Source: an uncultured Clostridia bacterium (GTDB taxonomy: Bacteria; Bacillota; Clostridia; UBA1381). From it: a stretch of 64,000 nt of DNA. A program made the position numbers and the translations under genes. Position 1 is the stretch's first letter, and each line of letters opens with the position of its first letter. Location of the stretch: NCBI GenBank assembly GCA_944392335.1, contig CALXWJ010000037.1, forward strand, positions 1 to 64,000, given 5' to 3'. The notes under the pieces are model-generated. The model did not search any database and had not been told where the DNA came from. It saw only the letters and a list, made by a program, of their open reading frames with translations. Shown here piece after piece: positions 1-8,241 of this stretch.

Positions 1-123
1 GATAAGATTTCCCATACCAAAAGGTAGTAAGGTCCCATGAAGACTACATGGTTGATAGGCCGGAGGTGGAAGTGCAGTAATGTATGTAGCTGACCGGTAC
101 TAATAGACCGAGGGCTTGACCAA
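1..123 (+). rRNA. 23S ribosomal RNA, 3' end (partial)
   Basis: The window opens inside the last stretch of a 23S rRNA. The segment around 20-75 with AAGACTACATGGTTGATAGG and the terminal GGTACTAATAGACCGAGGGC match the conserved helix 100/101 end of bacterial 23S. The 3' end is estimated near 122-123 from the position of the GGCTTGACC tail; the 5' part lies outside the window. It is followed by a short spacer and 5S rRNA, the usual 23S-5S order. Confidence 0.93.
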
Positions 124-202
124 GAGAGAGAAGGAAGAGAGATTAAGAGAGAAGCTATCAAAAGTAGGCATTGTTTAGTTTTGAGGGTATAACCCTAAAA
201 AG

Positions 203-320
<118 letters not shown>

Positions 321-327
321 TTCATTT

Positions 328-402
328 GGCCCGTTGGTCAAGCGGTTAAGACACCGCCCTTTCACGGCGGTAACGCGGGTTCGATTCCCGCACGGGTCAC
401 CA
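328..402 (+). tRNA. tRNA-Glu (anticodon TTC)
   Basis: A complete cloverleaf can be drawn. The acceptor stem is GGCCCGT with ACGGGTC (one G-T pair), the anticodon stem is CCGCC/GGCGG around the loop CTTTCAC giving anticodon TTC, and the T arm carries GGTTCGATTCC. The 3' CCA is encoded (400-402). It directly follows 5S rRNA, a common place for tRNA genes in Firmicutes rRNA operons. Confidence 0.96.
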
Positions 403-430
403 AAAGTCTTTTATAAGACTTTTATTCTAA

Positions 431-507
431 GGGCCATTAGCTCAGTTGGTTAGAGCATCCGGCTCATAACCGGACGGTCCTAGGTTCGAGTCCTAGATGG
501 CCCACCA
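431..507 (+). tRNA. CAU tRNA, probably tRNA-Ile2 (lysidine type), possibly elongator tRNA-Met
   Basis: The acceptor stem is GGGCCAT/ATGGCCC, the anticodon stem TCCGG/CCGGA with loop CTCATAA (anticodon CAT), the T arm is CTAGGTTCGAGTCCTAG and CCA is encoded. CAU tRNAs can be initiator Met, elongator Met or Ile2 (where TilS converts C34 to lysidine). The body, TTAGCTCAGTTGGTTAGAGC with CGGCTCATAACCG, resembles remembered Bacillus tRNA-Ile2 more than its elongator Met, and the paired first acceptor base excludes the initiator. The Ile2 identity is an inference. Confidence 0.85.
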
Positions 508-512
508 AAGAA

Positions 513-552
513 GAACCGCAATTTTATATCAAAATTGCGGTTCTGTTTTTTT
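513..552 (+). terminator. Rho-independent terminator of the rRNA-tRNA operon
   Basis: A perfect 13-bp stem, GAACCGCAATTTT with AAAATTGCGGTTC, has a 5-base loop and is followed by TGTTTTTTT. It starts 6 bases after the CCA end of the last tRNA and closes the rRNA operon. Confidence 0.95.
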
Positions 553-590
553 GCCCGAAAACCTTGAAGTAGAGGGATTTTTGAAAGAAG
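544..590. repeat. Dispersed ~45-bp repeat, copy A
   Basis: The segment TTTTTTTGCCCGA, then a variable middle (AAACCTTGAAGTAGAG), then GGATTTTTGAAAG is matched at 2352-2396 with the same ends and a diverged middle (CAACACTGAAATATTG). This copy directly abuts the T-tract of the rRNA terminator. Function is unknown; it could be a remnant of a duplicated intergenic or coding sequence. Confidence 0.5.
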
Positions 591-944
591 AAAAGTTTTC
601 GAGTAACACTATTTGAACAGAAATTAAAGCACTTTTACCCGTCACGCTCATTTTCGTGTTCACGCTGAAACTTTTCCTCAAAAAATAATGCACCGCTTTT
701 GACCTAAAATACAGGTAAAAGCGGTATATTTTTATCATATGGAATTTTATTTACAACAACGCTTTCGGCTCGATAACAATACTCATTTACAGATTCATCG
801 CTTGTAAAACAGATTTTCTCTGCGATGCCCCGGATATTAACGGTTCTGCCGGTAAAGTCATCTTCTGTTTATCTTCCGATTAATCGGTTTTTGCCGTCAT
901 ATATATGTTTTATTAATCCGCATTTTTCAGTATGAGTAATCAGA
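591..944. other. Non-coding gap with an inverted repeat at 692-725
   Basis: No credible gene is seen in this stretch between the rRNA operon and the minus-strand LRR gene. The only clear structure is a stem at 692-725, ACCGCTTTT-G-ACCT paired with AGGT-A-AAAGCGGT. Read on the minus strand it is followed by an AT/T-rich run, so it may terminate the LRR gene transcript (stop at 945). Confidence 0.5.
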
Positions 945-2048
945 TTATAAAACATCCATTACTGTTATTTCGGTGGTGTACGGCTCGGAAAGCGGTTTTA
1001 AAAGTGATATGTCTTCCCAAACAAACACTTTAGCTTCATATCCATTACAGATTTCATCTGTATCCAATTCAAGGAGAATTATAAAAGCTTCTGTTCCGAG
1101 AGAATGTGTTTTTAAAGCTTTCAATTTTCCTTTATCATAAATTGCAAGCACCAATATTCCGTTTTGTGTAATATTACCTAATGTTACTTCTGCCCTCAAC
1201 TCAGTGCCGTTAAGGTAACATACTGCCGACCGAATATTTACCGGCCAGTCACTGTAATATATATTCGCATTTGTTAACCATTCATTGTATGACCCGATAC
1301 TGATTTTTTGCCACTCTTCATTGTTACCGCTGTAATATACGGTTGCTAAGCTGTAGCAAAAGGAAAAGGCGCTGTCTTTTATAGTCGTTACACTGTCCGG
1401 TATAGTTACGACTCTTAATCTGTCGCACGAAGTAAACGTATGACTTTCTATACAGGTTATGCTGCTTGGTATTGTTATGCTGTTTAAATCTTCGCACAAA
1501 CAAAATGCATTTTCTCCTATGCTCGTTACGCTGTCCGGTATAATTATATGTGTTAAACTTTCGCAGGAACAAAACGCATACTCCCCTATACTCGATACAC
1601 TGTTACCTATAGTTGCATCTAATAAATTCAGGCACTCGTAAAACGCATGATTTCCTATTGTTATTACACTGTTCGGTATAGTTACCCCTGTTAAACACCA
1701 ACAACCGTAAAATGCAAAGTTTCCTATTGTTGTTACACTGTCCGGTATAGTTACGGCTTTTATGCTGTCGCACTGATAAAATGCATAATTTCCTATGTTT
1801 GTTACGCCGTATTTTATATCGATCGTTTTTATAATATCTTTTTTCGAATACCATGGCGGACGTTTATATTGATAATCCATCATATCTCCCGTACCGCTGA
1901 TGGTAAGCGTGCCGTTGTCGTCAAGCGTCCATGTAAGATTTTCGCTGCAGGTACCGCTTGTCGCCGCACTTACCGTGATCGGCAGAATAATTATCAGTGT
2001 TGATAACACACCGATAACTAACAGCAATCTTAAAAATCCTTTTCTCAT
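945..2048 (-). CDS. Secreted BspA-type leucine-rich repeat protein
   Basis: This 367-residue protein has a clear signal peptide (KGF, then a long hydrophobic run ending VSAA near residue 28). A short N-terminal block (SGTCSENLTWTLDD, ISGTGDMMDY) of the kind that precedes BspA repeats follows. About nine LRR_5 repeats occupy roughly residues 65-265, each with the pattern IGxxAFxxCxxLxxVTIPDSVTxI. The C-terminal ~95 residues form a separate domain with LVLAIYDKGKLKALK and KVFVWEDISLLKPL, also present in the big secreted proteins at 54469-63849. Start: AGGAGG lies 12 bases upstream on the minus strand. LRR_5 proteins are usually surface or secreted binding proteins; the ligand here is unknown. 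Confidence 0.85.
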   Translation of the reverse strand: MRKGFLRLLLVIGVLSTLIIILPITVSAATSGTCSENLTWTLDDNGTLTISGTGDMMDYQYKRPPWYSKKDIIKTIDIKYGVTNIGNYAFYQCDSIKAVTIPDSVTTIGNFAFYGCWCLTGVTIPNSVITIGNHAFYECLNLLDATIGNSVSSIGEYAFCSCESLTHIIIPDSVTSIGENAFCLCEDLNSITIPSSITCIESHTFTSCDRLRVVTIPDSVTTIKDSAFSFCYSLATVYYSGNNEEWQKISIGSYNEWLTNANIYYSDWPVNIRSAVCYLNGTELRAEVTLGNITQNGILVLAIYDKGKLKALKTHSLGTEAFIILLELDTDEICNGYEAKVFVWEDISLLKPLSEPYTTEITVMDVL

Positions 2049-2110
2049 TATAAACTTCCTCCTAAATAAAAAGTGTGAGGTTAATCAAAACCACACACAA
2101 AAAAACGCAC

Positions 2111-2168
2111 GGCTTTGATTATTTTAGCTCAGGTTTTATTCCAACATCAGAATATAATAATCAAAGCC
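2111..2168 (-). terminator. Long-loop inverted repeat, possible minus-strand terminator
   Basis: A perfect 13-bp inverted repeat pairs 2111-2123 (GGCTTTGATTATT) with 2156-2168 (AATAATCAAAGCC). On the minus strand it is followed by GTGCGTTTTTTT. It lies between the PocR/AraC gene (upstream on this strand) and the LRR gene start, so it could end the regulator transcript and insulate the LRR gene. The 32-base loop is unusually large for a terminator. Confidence 0.5.
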
Positions 2169-2351
2169 AATATGTTCACAACTGCAAATCTGAAGCTGAA
2201 AATACAAAATATTATTTATATTTTATCATGAATTTTCCGATTTTGCAATATTTTTCCGCAATATATTTTAATTCGGCTTTTTGAGAACATCTATGTAAAC
2301 ACTTTCTCCGTTTTTAAAGAAAATCTTATACGTTTTATCGTGAGATACTTC

Positions 2352-2396
2352 TGTTTTTTGCCCGACAACACTGAAATATTGGGATTTTTGAAAGTA
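2352..2396. repeat. Dispersed ~45-bp repeat, copy B
   Basis: Second copy of the repeat at 544-590: the outer blocks TTTTTTGCCCGA and GGATTTTTGAAAG are shared and the middle has diverged. On the minus strand both copies would encode a similar peptide (FQKSxYFxVxGQK), so a decayed coding origin is possible. Confidence 0.45.
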
Positions 2397-2460
2397 TTTG
2401 TAAAATATAATTATCATGTATATAACAGGTATATACTCTCACATATATAAGCGGCAGATA

Positions 2461-2505
2461 TGTGGATAATGCGGAAAAGTCAAAAACCAGTCTGTATTAT
2501 CCACA
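2461..2505. promoter_or_regulatory. Inverted pair of consensus DnaA boxes
   Basis: TTATCCACA occurs on the plus strand at 2497-2505 and on the minus strand at 2461-2469, each a perfect match to the bacterial DnaA-box consensus. They form the core of a perfect 13-bp inverted repeat (2458-2470 with 2496-2508). The gap from 2049 to 2668 holds no convincing gene. Confidence 0.45.
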
Positions 2506-2668
2506 TATTTGTGTGTCGTTCAGCTCTTCGGTATAATAGCATATGCAGGATTTATTTTTTGAAATATTCAAATTACGATAGTGCACCTTAATTTTGTTGT
2601 ATGAGCCTTCGCAAAAGCCGTTGAGATATGGGAAATCAAAGAAGTTAAGAATATCTTTTTGCCGTTTT

Positions 2669-3505
2669 TTATGGTCTGATCAGTATTTCGTCTGCGTACT
2701 TGCTCGGCAAAATTCCTGTTTCCTTTTTAAAGATCTCCGAAAAATAATTGTAATCCTCAAAGCCGGAGCTTATTGCCGCATGGGCTACCGTTGAGCCTGA
2801 TTTTAGCAGTGAAGCGGCGTTTTGAACACGTTGCTTTCTTATGTATGCCGCAATGCCCATTCCATAGCTGTCACGTGATATTTTATACAGCTTGTTTCTG
2901 CTTATTTGAAAGTGCGAGCAGAGTGCGTTAACTGATAAATCGGCGGTAAGGTTGTTATTTATATATGTAGAAATCAGTACGGACAAACAGTCCTCATTCA
3001 CTCTTACCAAACGGTTTGCCCACAGATAGCAGGCACACGACTCCATTATATTTGCCGCCGCATCTATCTGTCTTTTACTCTTTGTTATTAGTTTGTCGTA
3101 TTCCTCGGTCAAATCACGGCCTATGTAATCGCGTGTATAGTTTAAAATGTCGTTTTTTTTCTTCTTTTTTTCTGACTTATCTATGATCTGACCGAGCATT
3201 ATATATCCTAAAATAATGCCGTTCATCTTTATGGGCGCTATTGCCTCTGTAAGACCGGCATGGCATGTATATGTATAAATATTGTTTGTATTGCGGCAAA
3301 CGGAACGTGCGTTATTGTTGCATAATTTGCAGCGTTCATTAAGCACTGTATTTTCCTTTAGTGCATTGCAAAATCCACAGTCATTATCAGGTACTGATAC
3401 TATTTGATTGAATTTGTCATCAAATATGACGATGCGTATTTTTGTCAGGATATAAAAATGAGCCATGATTTCATGGAGTTTTTCGGTGTCAAAAGTTACA
3501 TTCAT
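2669..3505 (-). CDS. AraC-family transcriptional regulator with PocR-like sensor domain
   Basis: This 278-residue regulator has two parts. Residues ~5-165 match the PocR sensory domain pattern: paired cysteines (CGFC, CKLC), then CHAGLTEAIAPI and GYIMLGQ. Residues ~180-275 form an AraC double helix-turn-helix ending in the family signature AISSGFEDYNYFSEIFKKE. PocR domains are known from the propanediol-utilisation activator and related sugar or polyol regulators, and bind small ligands. It is divergent from the GH36-isomerase-GH43 genes, 155 bases away, and is the obvious candidate activator for them. Start: minus-strand ATG with AAAGGA about 10 bases upstream; a second ATG overlaps at +4. 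Confidence 0.88.
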   Translation of the reverse strand: MNVTFDTEKLHEIMAHFYILTKIRIVIFDDKFNQIVSVPDNDCGFCNALKENTVLNERCKLCNNNARSVCRNTNNIYTYTCHAGLTEAIAPIKMNGIILGYIMLGQIIDKSEKKKKKNDILNYTRDYIGRDLTEEYDKLITKSKRQIDAAANIMESCACYLWANRLVRVNEDCLSVLISTYINNNLTADLSVNALCSHFQISRNKLYKISRDSYGMGIAAYIRKQRVQNAASLLKSGSTVAHAAISSGFEDYNYFSEIFKKETGILPSKYADEILIRP

Positions 3506-3578
3506 GGCTATTATTCCTTTCGGTACGAATTTCGAGATTTTGGGATGAATATATCTATCCTCACAGCATTAAATATGA

Positions 3579-3614
3579 TATAATCATTATAAAAAAGATT
3601 TGACAATTTGTCAA
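3579..3614 (+). promoter_or_regulatory. -10 element and 15-bp palindrome upstream of the GH36 gene
   Basis: TATAAT at 3579-3584 has no recognisable -35 at the right distance, as expected for a promoter needing an activator. Downstream at 3600-3614 is a perfect 7-1-7 palindrome, TTGACAA-T-TTGTCAA, which falls where a repressor or activator could contact the start region. The assignment is inference from position between the divergent regulator and its presumed target. Confidence 0.5.
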
Positions 3615-3659
3615 TACATTCTCGGATTACAATTTTTAAAAAGGAGGGAAAATATAAGC

Positions 3660-5669
3660 ATGATACTTGATTTTTCGCAGAACAATTTTTTTGTCGTATT
3701 TGAGATAACGGATGACAACAATGTGGTGCTTAAGCATTTTTCAACACTTCCGCAGCCGGATGAAAACAAAAATACAAATGCGTGCCTTATTTCCGATATT
3801 CACATATGCGGCGATATACCCAACGACCGTTTTGGTTCAAAGCACGTCGGAGAATCCGCAAGAATGAGCCTGAAATACGTAAATCACCGCTATTACAAAA
3901 ACGAATACGGAAATAAACTTGAATTTCTGCTGAGTGACGGCAAAATTAACGTTATTGTACACTATCAGTTTTACAGCAATATTCCGGCGGTAAGAGCATG
4001 GAAAACAGTAACCAATATATCGGATGATGCAATAGGTTTGGAATATGTATCATCATTTTCCTATACCGGACTTGACGGTGATGATTTAAGGCTGTCAGTT
4101 CCGAACAATTCGTGGTGTAATGAAGCGGACTGGGAAGAAGTCACCGCATTGCAGCTGAACCGAAAAACACTAACAACCAAAAGGTTTTCGATATCAAATA
4201 CCGATTCCTGGTCGTCAAGGGAATATTTGCCGATGGGCGCAGTGGTAAGCGATAAAGAAACCTTGATGTGGCAGATAGAAAATAATGGTTCCTGGCAGTG
4301 GGAGATAGGCGAAAATGACGGAATGCTCTATCTGAAGATATCCGGGCCAAACGAACAGGATAATTCATGGTATAAAGAGCTTTTGCCCGGAGAAAGCTTT
4401 GAAAGCGTTAAAGCGTGCGTTTGTGCTGGAAATAATTTCAATGCCGCACTGGAAGCAATAACTGCCTACAGAAGAAGAATAATTAATAATAACGGACCAA
4501 GCAAAAGGCTTCCCGTAATATTCAATGATTATATGAATTGTTTGGTAGCAGATCCTACAGAGGAGAAAGTGCTCCCGTTAATAGACCGTGCGGCGGAGCT
4601 TGGCTGTGAATATTACTGTATGGATGCAGGCTGGTATGCAGACGGTACATGGTGGGATACGGTCGGAGAATGGAAAGAAGAGAAAAAGCGTTTTCCACAT
4701 GGTATTAAAAAAGTATTTGATTATATAAAAAGCAAGGGCATGCACCCCGGAATATGGCTCGAGATAGAGGTAATGGGAATAAACAGCCCGAATTTAGATG
4801 AGTTTGACGATGAGTGCTTCTTTGTAAGACACGGCAAAAAAGTGGTAAACAGAGGAAGATACCTGCTTGATTTCAGAAATGAAAGAGTGCGTCGTTTCGC
4901 AACCGATACAGTTGCAAGGGTTGTTGAAGAATACGGCGCGGAATATATAAAATTTGACTACAATACCACACCGGGAGTGGGTACGGAGATAAATTCCGAC
5001 AGTTTCGGCGATGGTCTTTTGGAGCATAACAGGGCATATCTTGCTTGGATAAGAGAGATAAAGGCTAAATACCCAGAGCTGATATTGGAAAACTGTTCAA
5101 GCGGCGGCATGAGAATGGATTATGCAATGCTCAGCGAGCATCATATCCAGTCGGTAACAGACCAGGAGGATTTTAAAAATATGGCATATATTGCGGCTTC
5201 TGCCCCTACTGCAGTATTGCCTGAGCAGTCGGGAATATGGGTATATCCCCTTGCCGAAAGCAGCTGTGATGATGTCGGCGTAAATATTACAAACGGACTT
5301 TTGCAAAGACTGTATCTTGGCGGACAGATAGATAAATTGGATGAAAACAGACAAAGACTTGTTAAAGAGGGAATAGATTTACATAAGAGCATAAGAAATG
5401 AAATTCCCGAGTCGATACCGTTTTATCCGCTTGGATTGGCAAACCGCAGCGATAGCGTGATTTGTGTGGGCTTTAAGTATCCCGCGTGCAGGCGTATCGC
5501 GCTGTGGTGCTTTGACGGTGAAGACCGGGAGATTGCTGTTCCGATTGAGTTTAAGAGTGCAAAAGTATTATTTCCATCCGATACAAAAATCACAATATCC
5601 GATGAAAATAACAAGCTAAACGTAAAAATTCCGGCGGAATGTTCGTCGGCAGTTATAGAATTGATTTAA
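3660..5669 (+). CDS. GH36-family alpha-galactosidase-like glycoside hydrolase
   Basis: A 669-residue cytoplasmic protein with no signal peptide. It shows the GH36 TIM-barrel order: YYCMDAGWYAD, GIWLEIE, YIKFDYN and ENCSSGGMRMD. By comparison with family motifs, D433 (in KFDYN) is the expected nucleophile and D487 (in GGMRMD) the acid/base. The family consensus is closer to KWDMN and SGGGRFD, so this is a divergent member and the exact glycone is uncertain. ATG at 3660 is preferred over an upstream TTG at 3600 because AAGGAGG lies just before it. It heads a group with a FucI-like isomerase and a GH43 enzyme; lack of a signal implies that imported oligosaccharides are its substrates. Confidence 0.85.
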   Translation: MILDFSQNNFFVVFEITDDNNVVLKHFSTLPQPDENKNTNACLISDIHICGDIPNDRFGSKHVGESARMSLKYVNHRYYKNEYGNKLEFLLSDGKINVIVHYQFYSNIPAVRAWKTVTNISDDAIGLEYVSSFSYTGLDGDDLRLSVPNNSWCNEADWEEVTALQLNRKTLTTKRFSISNTDSWSSREYLPMGAVVSDKETLMWQIENNGSWQWEIGENDGMLYLKISGPNEQDNSWYKELLPGESFESVKACVCAGNNFNAALEAITAYRRRIINNNGPSKRLPVIFNDYMNCLVADPTEEKVLPLIDRAAELGCEYYCMDAGWYADGTWWDTVGEWKEEKKRFPHGIKKVFDYIKSKGMHPGIWLEIEVMGINSPNLDEFDDECFFVRHGKKVVNRGRYLLDFRNERVRRFATDTVARVVEEYGAEYIKFDYNTTPGVGTEINSDSFGDGLLEHNRAYLAWIREIKAKYPELILENCSSGGMRMDYAMLSEHHIQSVTDQEDFKNMAYIAASAPTAVLPEQSGIWVYPLAESSCDDVGVNITNGLLQRLYLGGQIDKLDENRQRLVKEGIDLHKSIRNEIPESIPFYPLGLANRSDSVICVGFKYPACRRIALWCFDGEDREIAVPIEFKSAKVLFPSDTKITISDENNKLNVKIPAECSSAVIELI

Positions 5670-5688
5670 AGGAAAAGGAGAGATCAGC

Positions 5689-7083
5689 ATGAAATTTGCT
5701 TTATTTTTTGGAAACAGAGGCTTTATGCCGGCAGAATTGATTGAAGGAGCAAGAGAGGATATGGTAAAGGCTGTAACAAACGCGGGCTATGACTATATCA
5801 TGATGGATAAGGACGCGACACGCTACGGTGCGGTTGAAACACGTGACGAGGGGCGTCTTTATGCGCAGTGGTTAAAATCACATGAGGGAGAGTATGACGG
5901 CGTTATTCTTTGTATGCCGATATTCGTTGATGAAAACGGGGCTGTAGCGGCTCTTCAGGATGCTGGTGTGCCTATCCTGATGCAGGCATATCCTGACGAG
6001 ATAGGAAAAATGGATTTCAATCACCGCCGTGACGCTTTCTGCGGAAAGTTTTCGGTTACCGACGTGTTTGAACAGTATGAGATACCGTATACGGTTATGA
6101 AACCTCATGTCGTGCATCCGCTGTCGGACGCTTTTGAAAAAAATCTGCATGATTTTGCGGCGGTTTGCCGTGTTGTAAACGGTATGAAACGTTTTACGAT
6201 AGGATGTATCGGTGCGAGAACAACAGCTTTTAAGACAGTGCGTTTCGATGAAGTGACAATGCAGCGTCATGGAATAAATGTTGAATGTTTTGATTTGTCG
6301 GAGCTTTTCGGGCTTGTTCGCGCAAAGGCGGACGATGATGAAAAGGTAGTTGCGAAAAAGGCAACACTTGAAGAATATACTGATTTTACAAATGTTCCCG
6401 AGGATAAGAAGATAATGCTTTCAAAAATAAGCGTTGTTATAGATGAATATATAGATACATATCATCTTGATGCAATAGCACTCAGGTGCTGGAACGAGAT
6501 GGAAACATATTTAAGAGTCAGTCCGTGCGTGCTGATTTCTGAGCTTAATGACAGGGGAATAACGGCGTCATGCGAAATAGATATGTGCTCCGCAATCACT
6601 ATGAGAGCGCTGTCATTGGCAACGCAAGGGCCTGCCGCTTGTCTTGACTGGAACAATAACTACGGCGACGATCCCGATAAGGTGATTTTATTCCACTGCG
6701 GCTCAACCGCGCAAAAGCTTATGGCGGGAAAAGGAACGGTAAAATCCCATAAGATGTTTGAAAAGGGCAATCCGGGCTGCGGCTGGGGTACAAACGAGGG
6801 CAGAATCGCGTCATTCCCGATGACCTTCTCTAACTGTAAAACAGAAAACGGTAAGATTACTATATACTTCGGTGAGGGAGAGTTTACCGACGATAATATC
6901 GAAAAGGAATTTTTCGGCTGCGGCGGTGTCGCGAAAATCGATAACCTGCAGAATAAGCTCATAAAACTTGCAAGAGGCGGTTTTAAGCATCATACAACGG
7001 TGGCAAACGGTCATGTAAAGGATGTTTTGGAAGAGGCATTCAAGTATTATTTGGGATATGACGTTGTAAGCATAGAGGATTGA
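5689..7083 (+). CDS. L-fucose/L-arabinose isomerase family protein (FucI-like)
   Basis: A 464-residue protein resembling the fucose/arabinose isomerase fold: N-terminal Rossmann-like half (FALFFGNRGFMP, DGVILCMPIFVDENG) and a C-terminal half with ALRCWNEM, SCEIDMCSAITM, ACLDWNNN and LFHCGSTA, where acidic and histidine residues are expected to bind Mn2+. Such enzymes interconvert an aldose and a ketose. It starts 19 bases after the GH36 stop with GGAAAAGGAG upstream, so it is likely co-transcribed and would act on a sugar released inside the cell. The actual sugar (fucose, arabinose, galactose or other) cannot be told from sequence. Confidence 0.8.
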   Translation: MKFALFFGNRGFMPAELIEGAREDMVKAVTNAGYDYIMMDKDATRYGAVETRDEGRLYAQWLKSHEGEYDGVILCMPIFVDENGAVAALQDAGVPILMQAYPDEIGKMDFNHRRDAFCGKFSVTDVFEQYEIPYTVMKPHVVHPLSDAFEKNLHDFAAVCRVVNGMKRFTIGCIGARTTAFKTVRFDEVTMQRHGINVECFDLSELFGLVRAKADDDEKVVAKKATLEEYTDFTNVPEDKKIMLSKISVVIDEYIDTYHLDAIALRCWNEMETYLRVSPCVLISELNDRGITASCEIDMCSAITMRALSLATQGPAACLDWNNNYGDDPDKVILFHCGSTAQKLMAGKGTVKSHKMFEKGNPGCGWGTNEGRIASFPMTFSNCKTENGKITIYFGEGEFTDDNIEKEFFGCGGVAKIDNLQNKLIKLARGGFKHHTTVANGHVKDVLEEAFKYYLGYDVVSIED

Positions 7084-7117
7084 CACCAAAAAATTATTAA
7101 TGTATAATATTTATAAC

Positions 7118-7253
7118 TGCGGACAGGATGTCTCCCCGCCGTTATCAGCGGCGGGTTCCGTATTTGTAATCGGTGAGAGTACAATATCCCGCTGATTACA
7201 TCGCAGCTTGCGCTCTTGTTCTCGTTAAATGACAGGACAAGTCGTTATTGAAA
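7118..7253 (+). repeat. Structured mobile element, copy 1
   Basis: One of five copies of an intergenic element that begins TGCG just 3' of TATAAC and ends TTATTGAAA. Visible helices: P2 CCCGCCG with CGGCGGG (loop TTATCAG), P3 TGTAATC with GATTACA extended by wobble pairs, an outer TGCG/CGCA closure, and a separate end hairpin CTTGTTC with GGACAAG. It fills the gap between the FucI-like gene and the GH43 gene and ends a few bases before the GH43 ribosome binding site. Orientation is given by the other copies. Confidence 0.8.
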
Positions 7254-7269
7254 TCAGGAGGTACGAATT

Positions 7270-8187
7270 ATGAAACTGAATATCAAAGAAACAGATAAAG
7301 TACAGCCGGATCCTTTTATATTTGATGACGGAGATGGTTTGTATCTATATGTTACCGGGAATGACGGTGTTGAGGCCTATTCAGCAAAAGACCTGTTAGG
7401 CGAATGGAAATATGAAGGGATAGTTACTAAATTTCCGGGATGCTATGAATATTGGGCGCCGTCTGTTATTAAAATAGGAAATACTTATTATATGTATGTA
7501 TCATGCTCTAATGAAAATATGTTTCAATTTTTGCATGTAGCGTCTTCGGACAACCCGCTTGGACCGTTCACCAATGAAAAATGCTTGTATAACTATTTTT
7601 CAATCGATTCACATATGGTCGAGTCGGGAGGAAATCTTTTTTTGTGGTATGCTAAGGACAATTTAGAGAGTGAGCGGATCGGAACAAGGGTATATCTTGA
7701 CCGGTTTATTGATCCGTATACACCTGAAAATGATCCTAAAGAAGTAATTGTTCCCACGTTTGAAGAAGAAAAATTCACTCCCAACTGCAAAGACGGAAAA
7801 AACTGGTATACAATTGAAGGCCCGTTTTGGTTTATGGAGGGAGAATGGCAATATGTCATGTACAGCGGAGGCTGTTTTATGGATGATACATATCATATCG
7901 GATATGCTTGCGCGAAATCTTCGGAGGAAGATTTGAAAAAGGTAGAATTTGTTAAGAAAACCGATAACGGTAAATTTAATCCTGTTATTATAAAAAATGA
8001 TTTTGAGGAAGGCACCGGACATCACAGCGTGATCAAATACAAGGGGGAATATTACGCTATATATCATGCAAGGGACTATGATAATGAAAATAAAAAGGAA
8101 TATGTTGAAAAGCGGACTGCGAGAATCTGCAGGCTTATTGTGAAGGATGGTATAATAACGGCGCAAAGATATAAAGATTCTATTTAA
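7270..8187 (+). CDS. GH43-like five-bladed beta-propeller glycoside hydrolase
   Basis: A 305-residue single-domain protein without a signal peptide. The pattern QPDPFIF (D14, putative base), SIDSHM (D113, pKa modulator) and IEGPFWF (E183, putative acid), with repeated YYMYVS/YVMYSGG strands, is that of the GH43/GH62/GH32 propellers, closest to GH43. Members remove arabinose or xylose from plant polysaccharide side chains. AGGAGG lies 7 bases upstream of the ATG. It follows the GH36 and isomerase genes in the same direction, but structured element copy 1 separates them, so operon membership is plausible and unproven. Confidence 0.85.
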   Translation: MKLNIKETDKVQPDPFIFDDGDGLYLYVTGNDGVEAYSAKDLLGEWKYEGIVTKFPGCYEYWAPSVIKIGNTYYMYVSCSNENMFQFLHVASSDNPLGPFTNEKCLYNYFSIDSHMVESGGNLFLWYAKDNLESERIGTRVYLDRFIDPYTPENDPKEVIVPTFEEEKFTPNCKDGKNWYTIEGPFWFMEGEWQYVMYSGGCFMDDTYHIGYACAKSSEEDLKKVEFVKKTDNGKFNPVIIKNDFEEGTGHHSVIKYKGEYYAIYHARDYDNENKKEYVEKRTARICRLIVKDGIITAQRYKDSI

Positions 8188-8241
8188 TTGGTTATACTAA
8201 GTACAAAAATCACAATAAATTTATTTTAATTAAAAGGGGTG

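Noticed and set aside
7111-7260. Element copy 1 as a riboswitch for the GH43 gene
   Set aside because: The same element occurs at four unrelated places, including inside a transposase relic and after rplQ, so a gene-specific riboswitch is unlikely.
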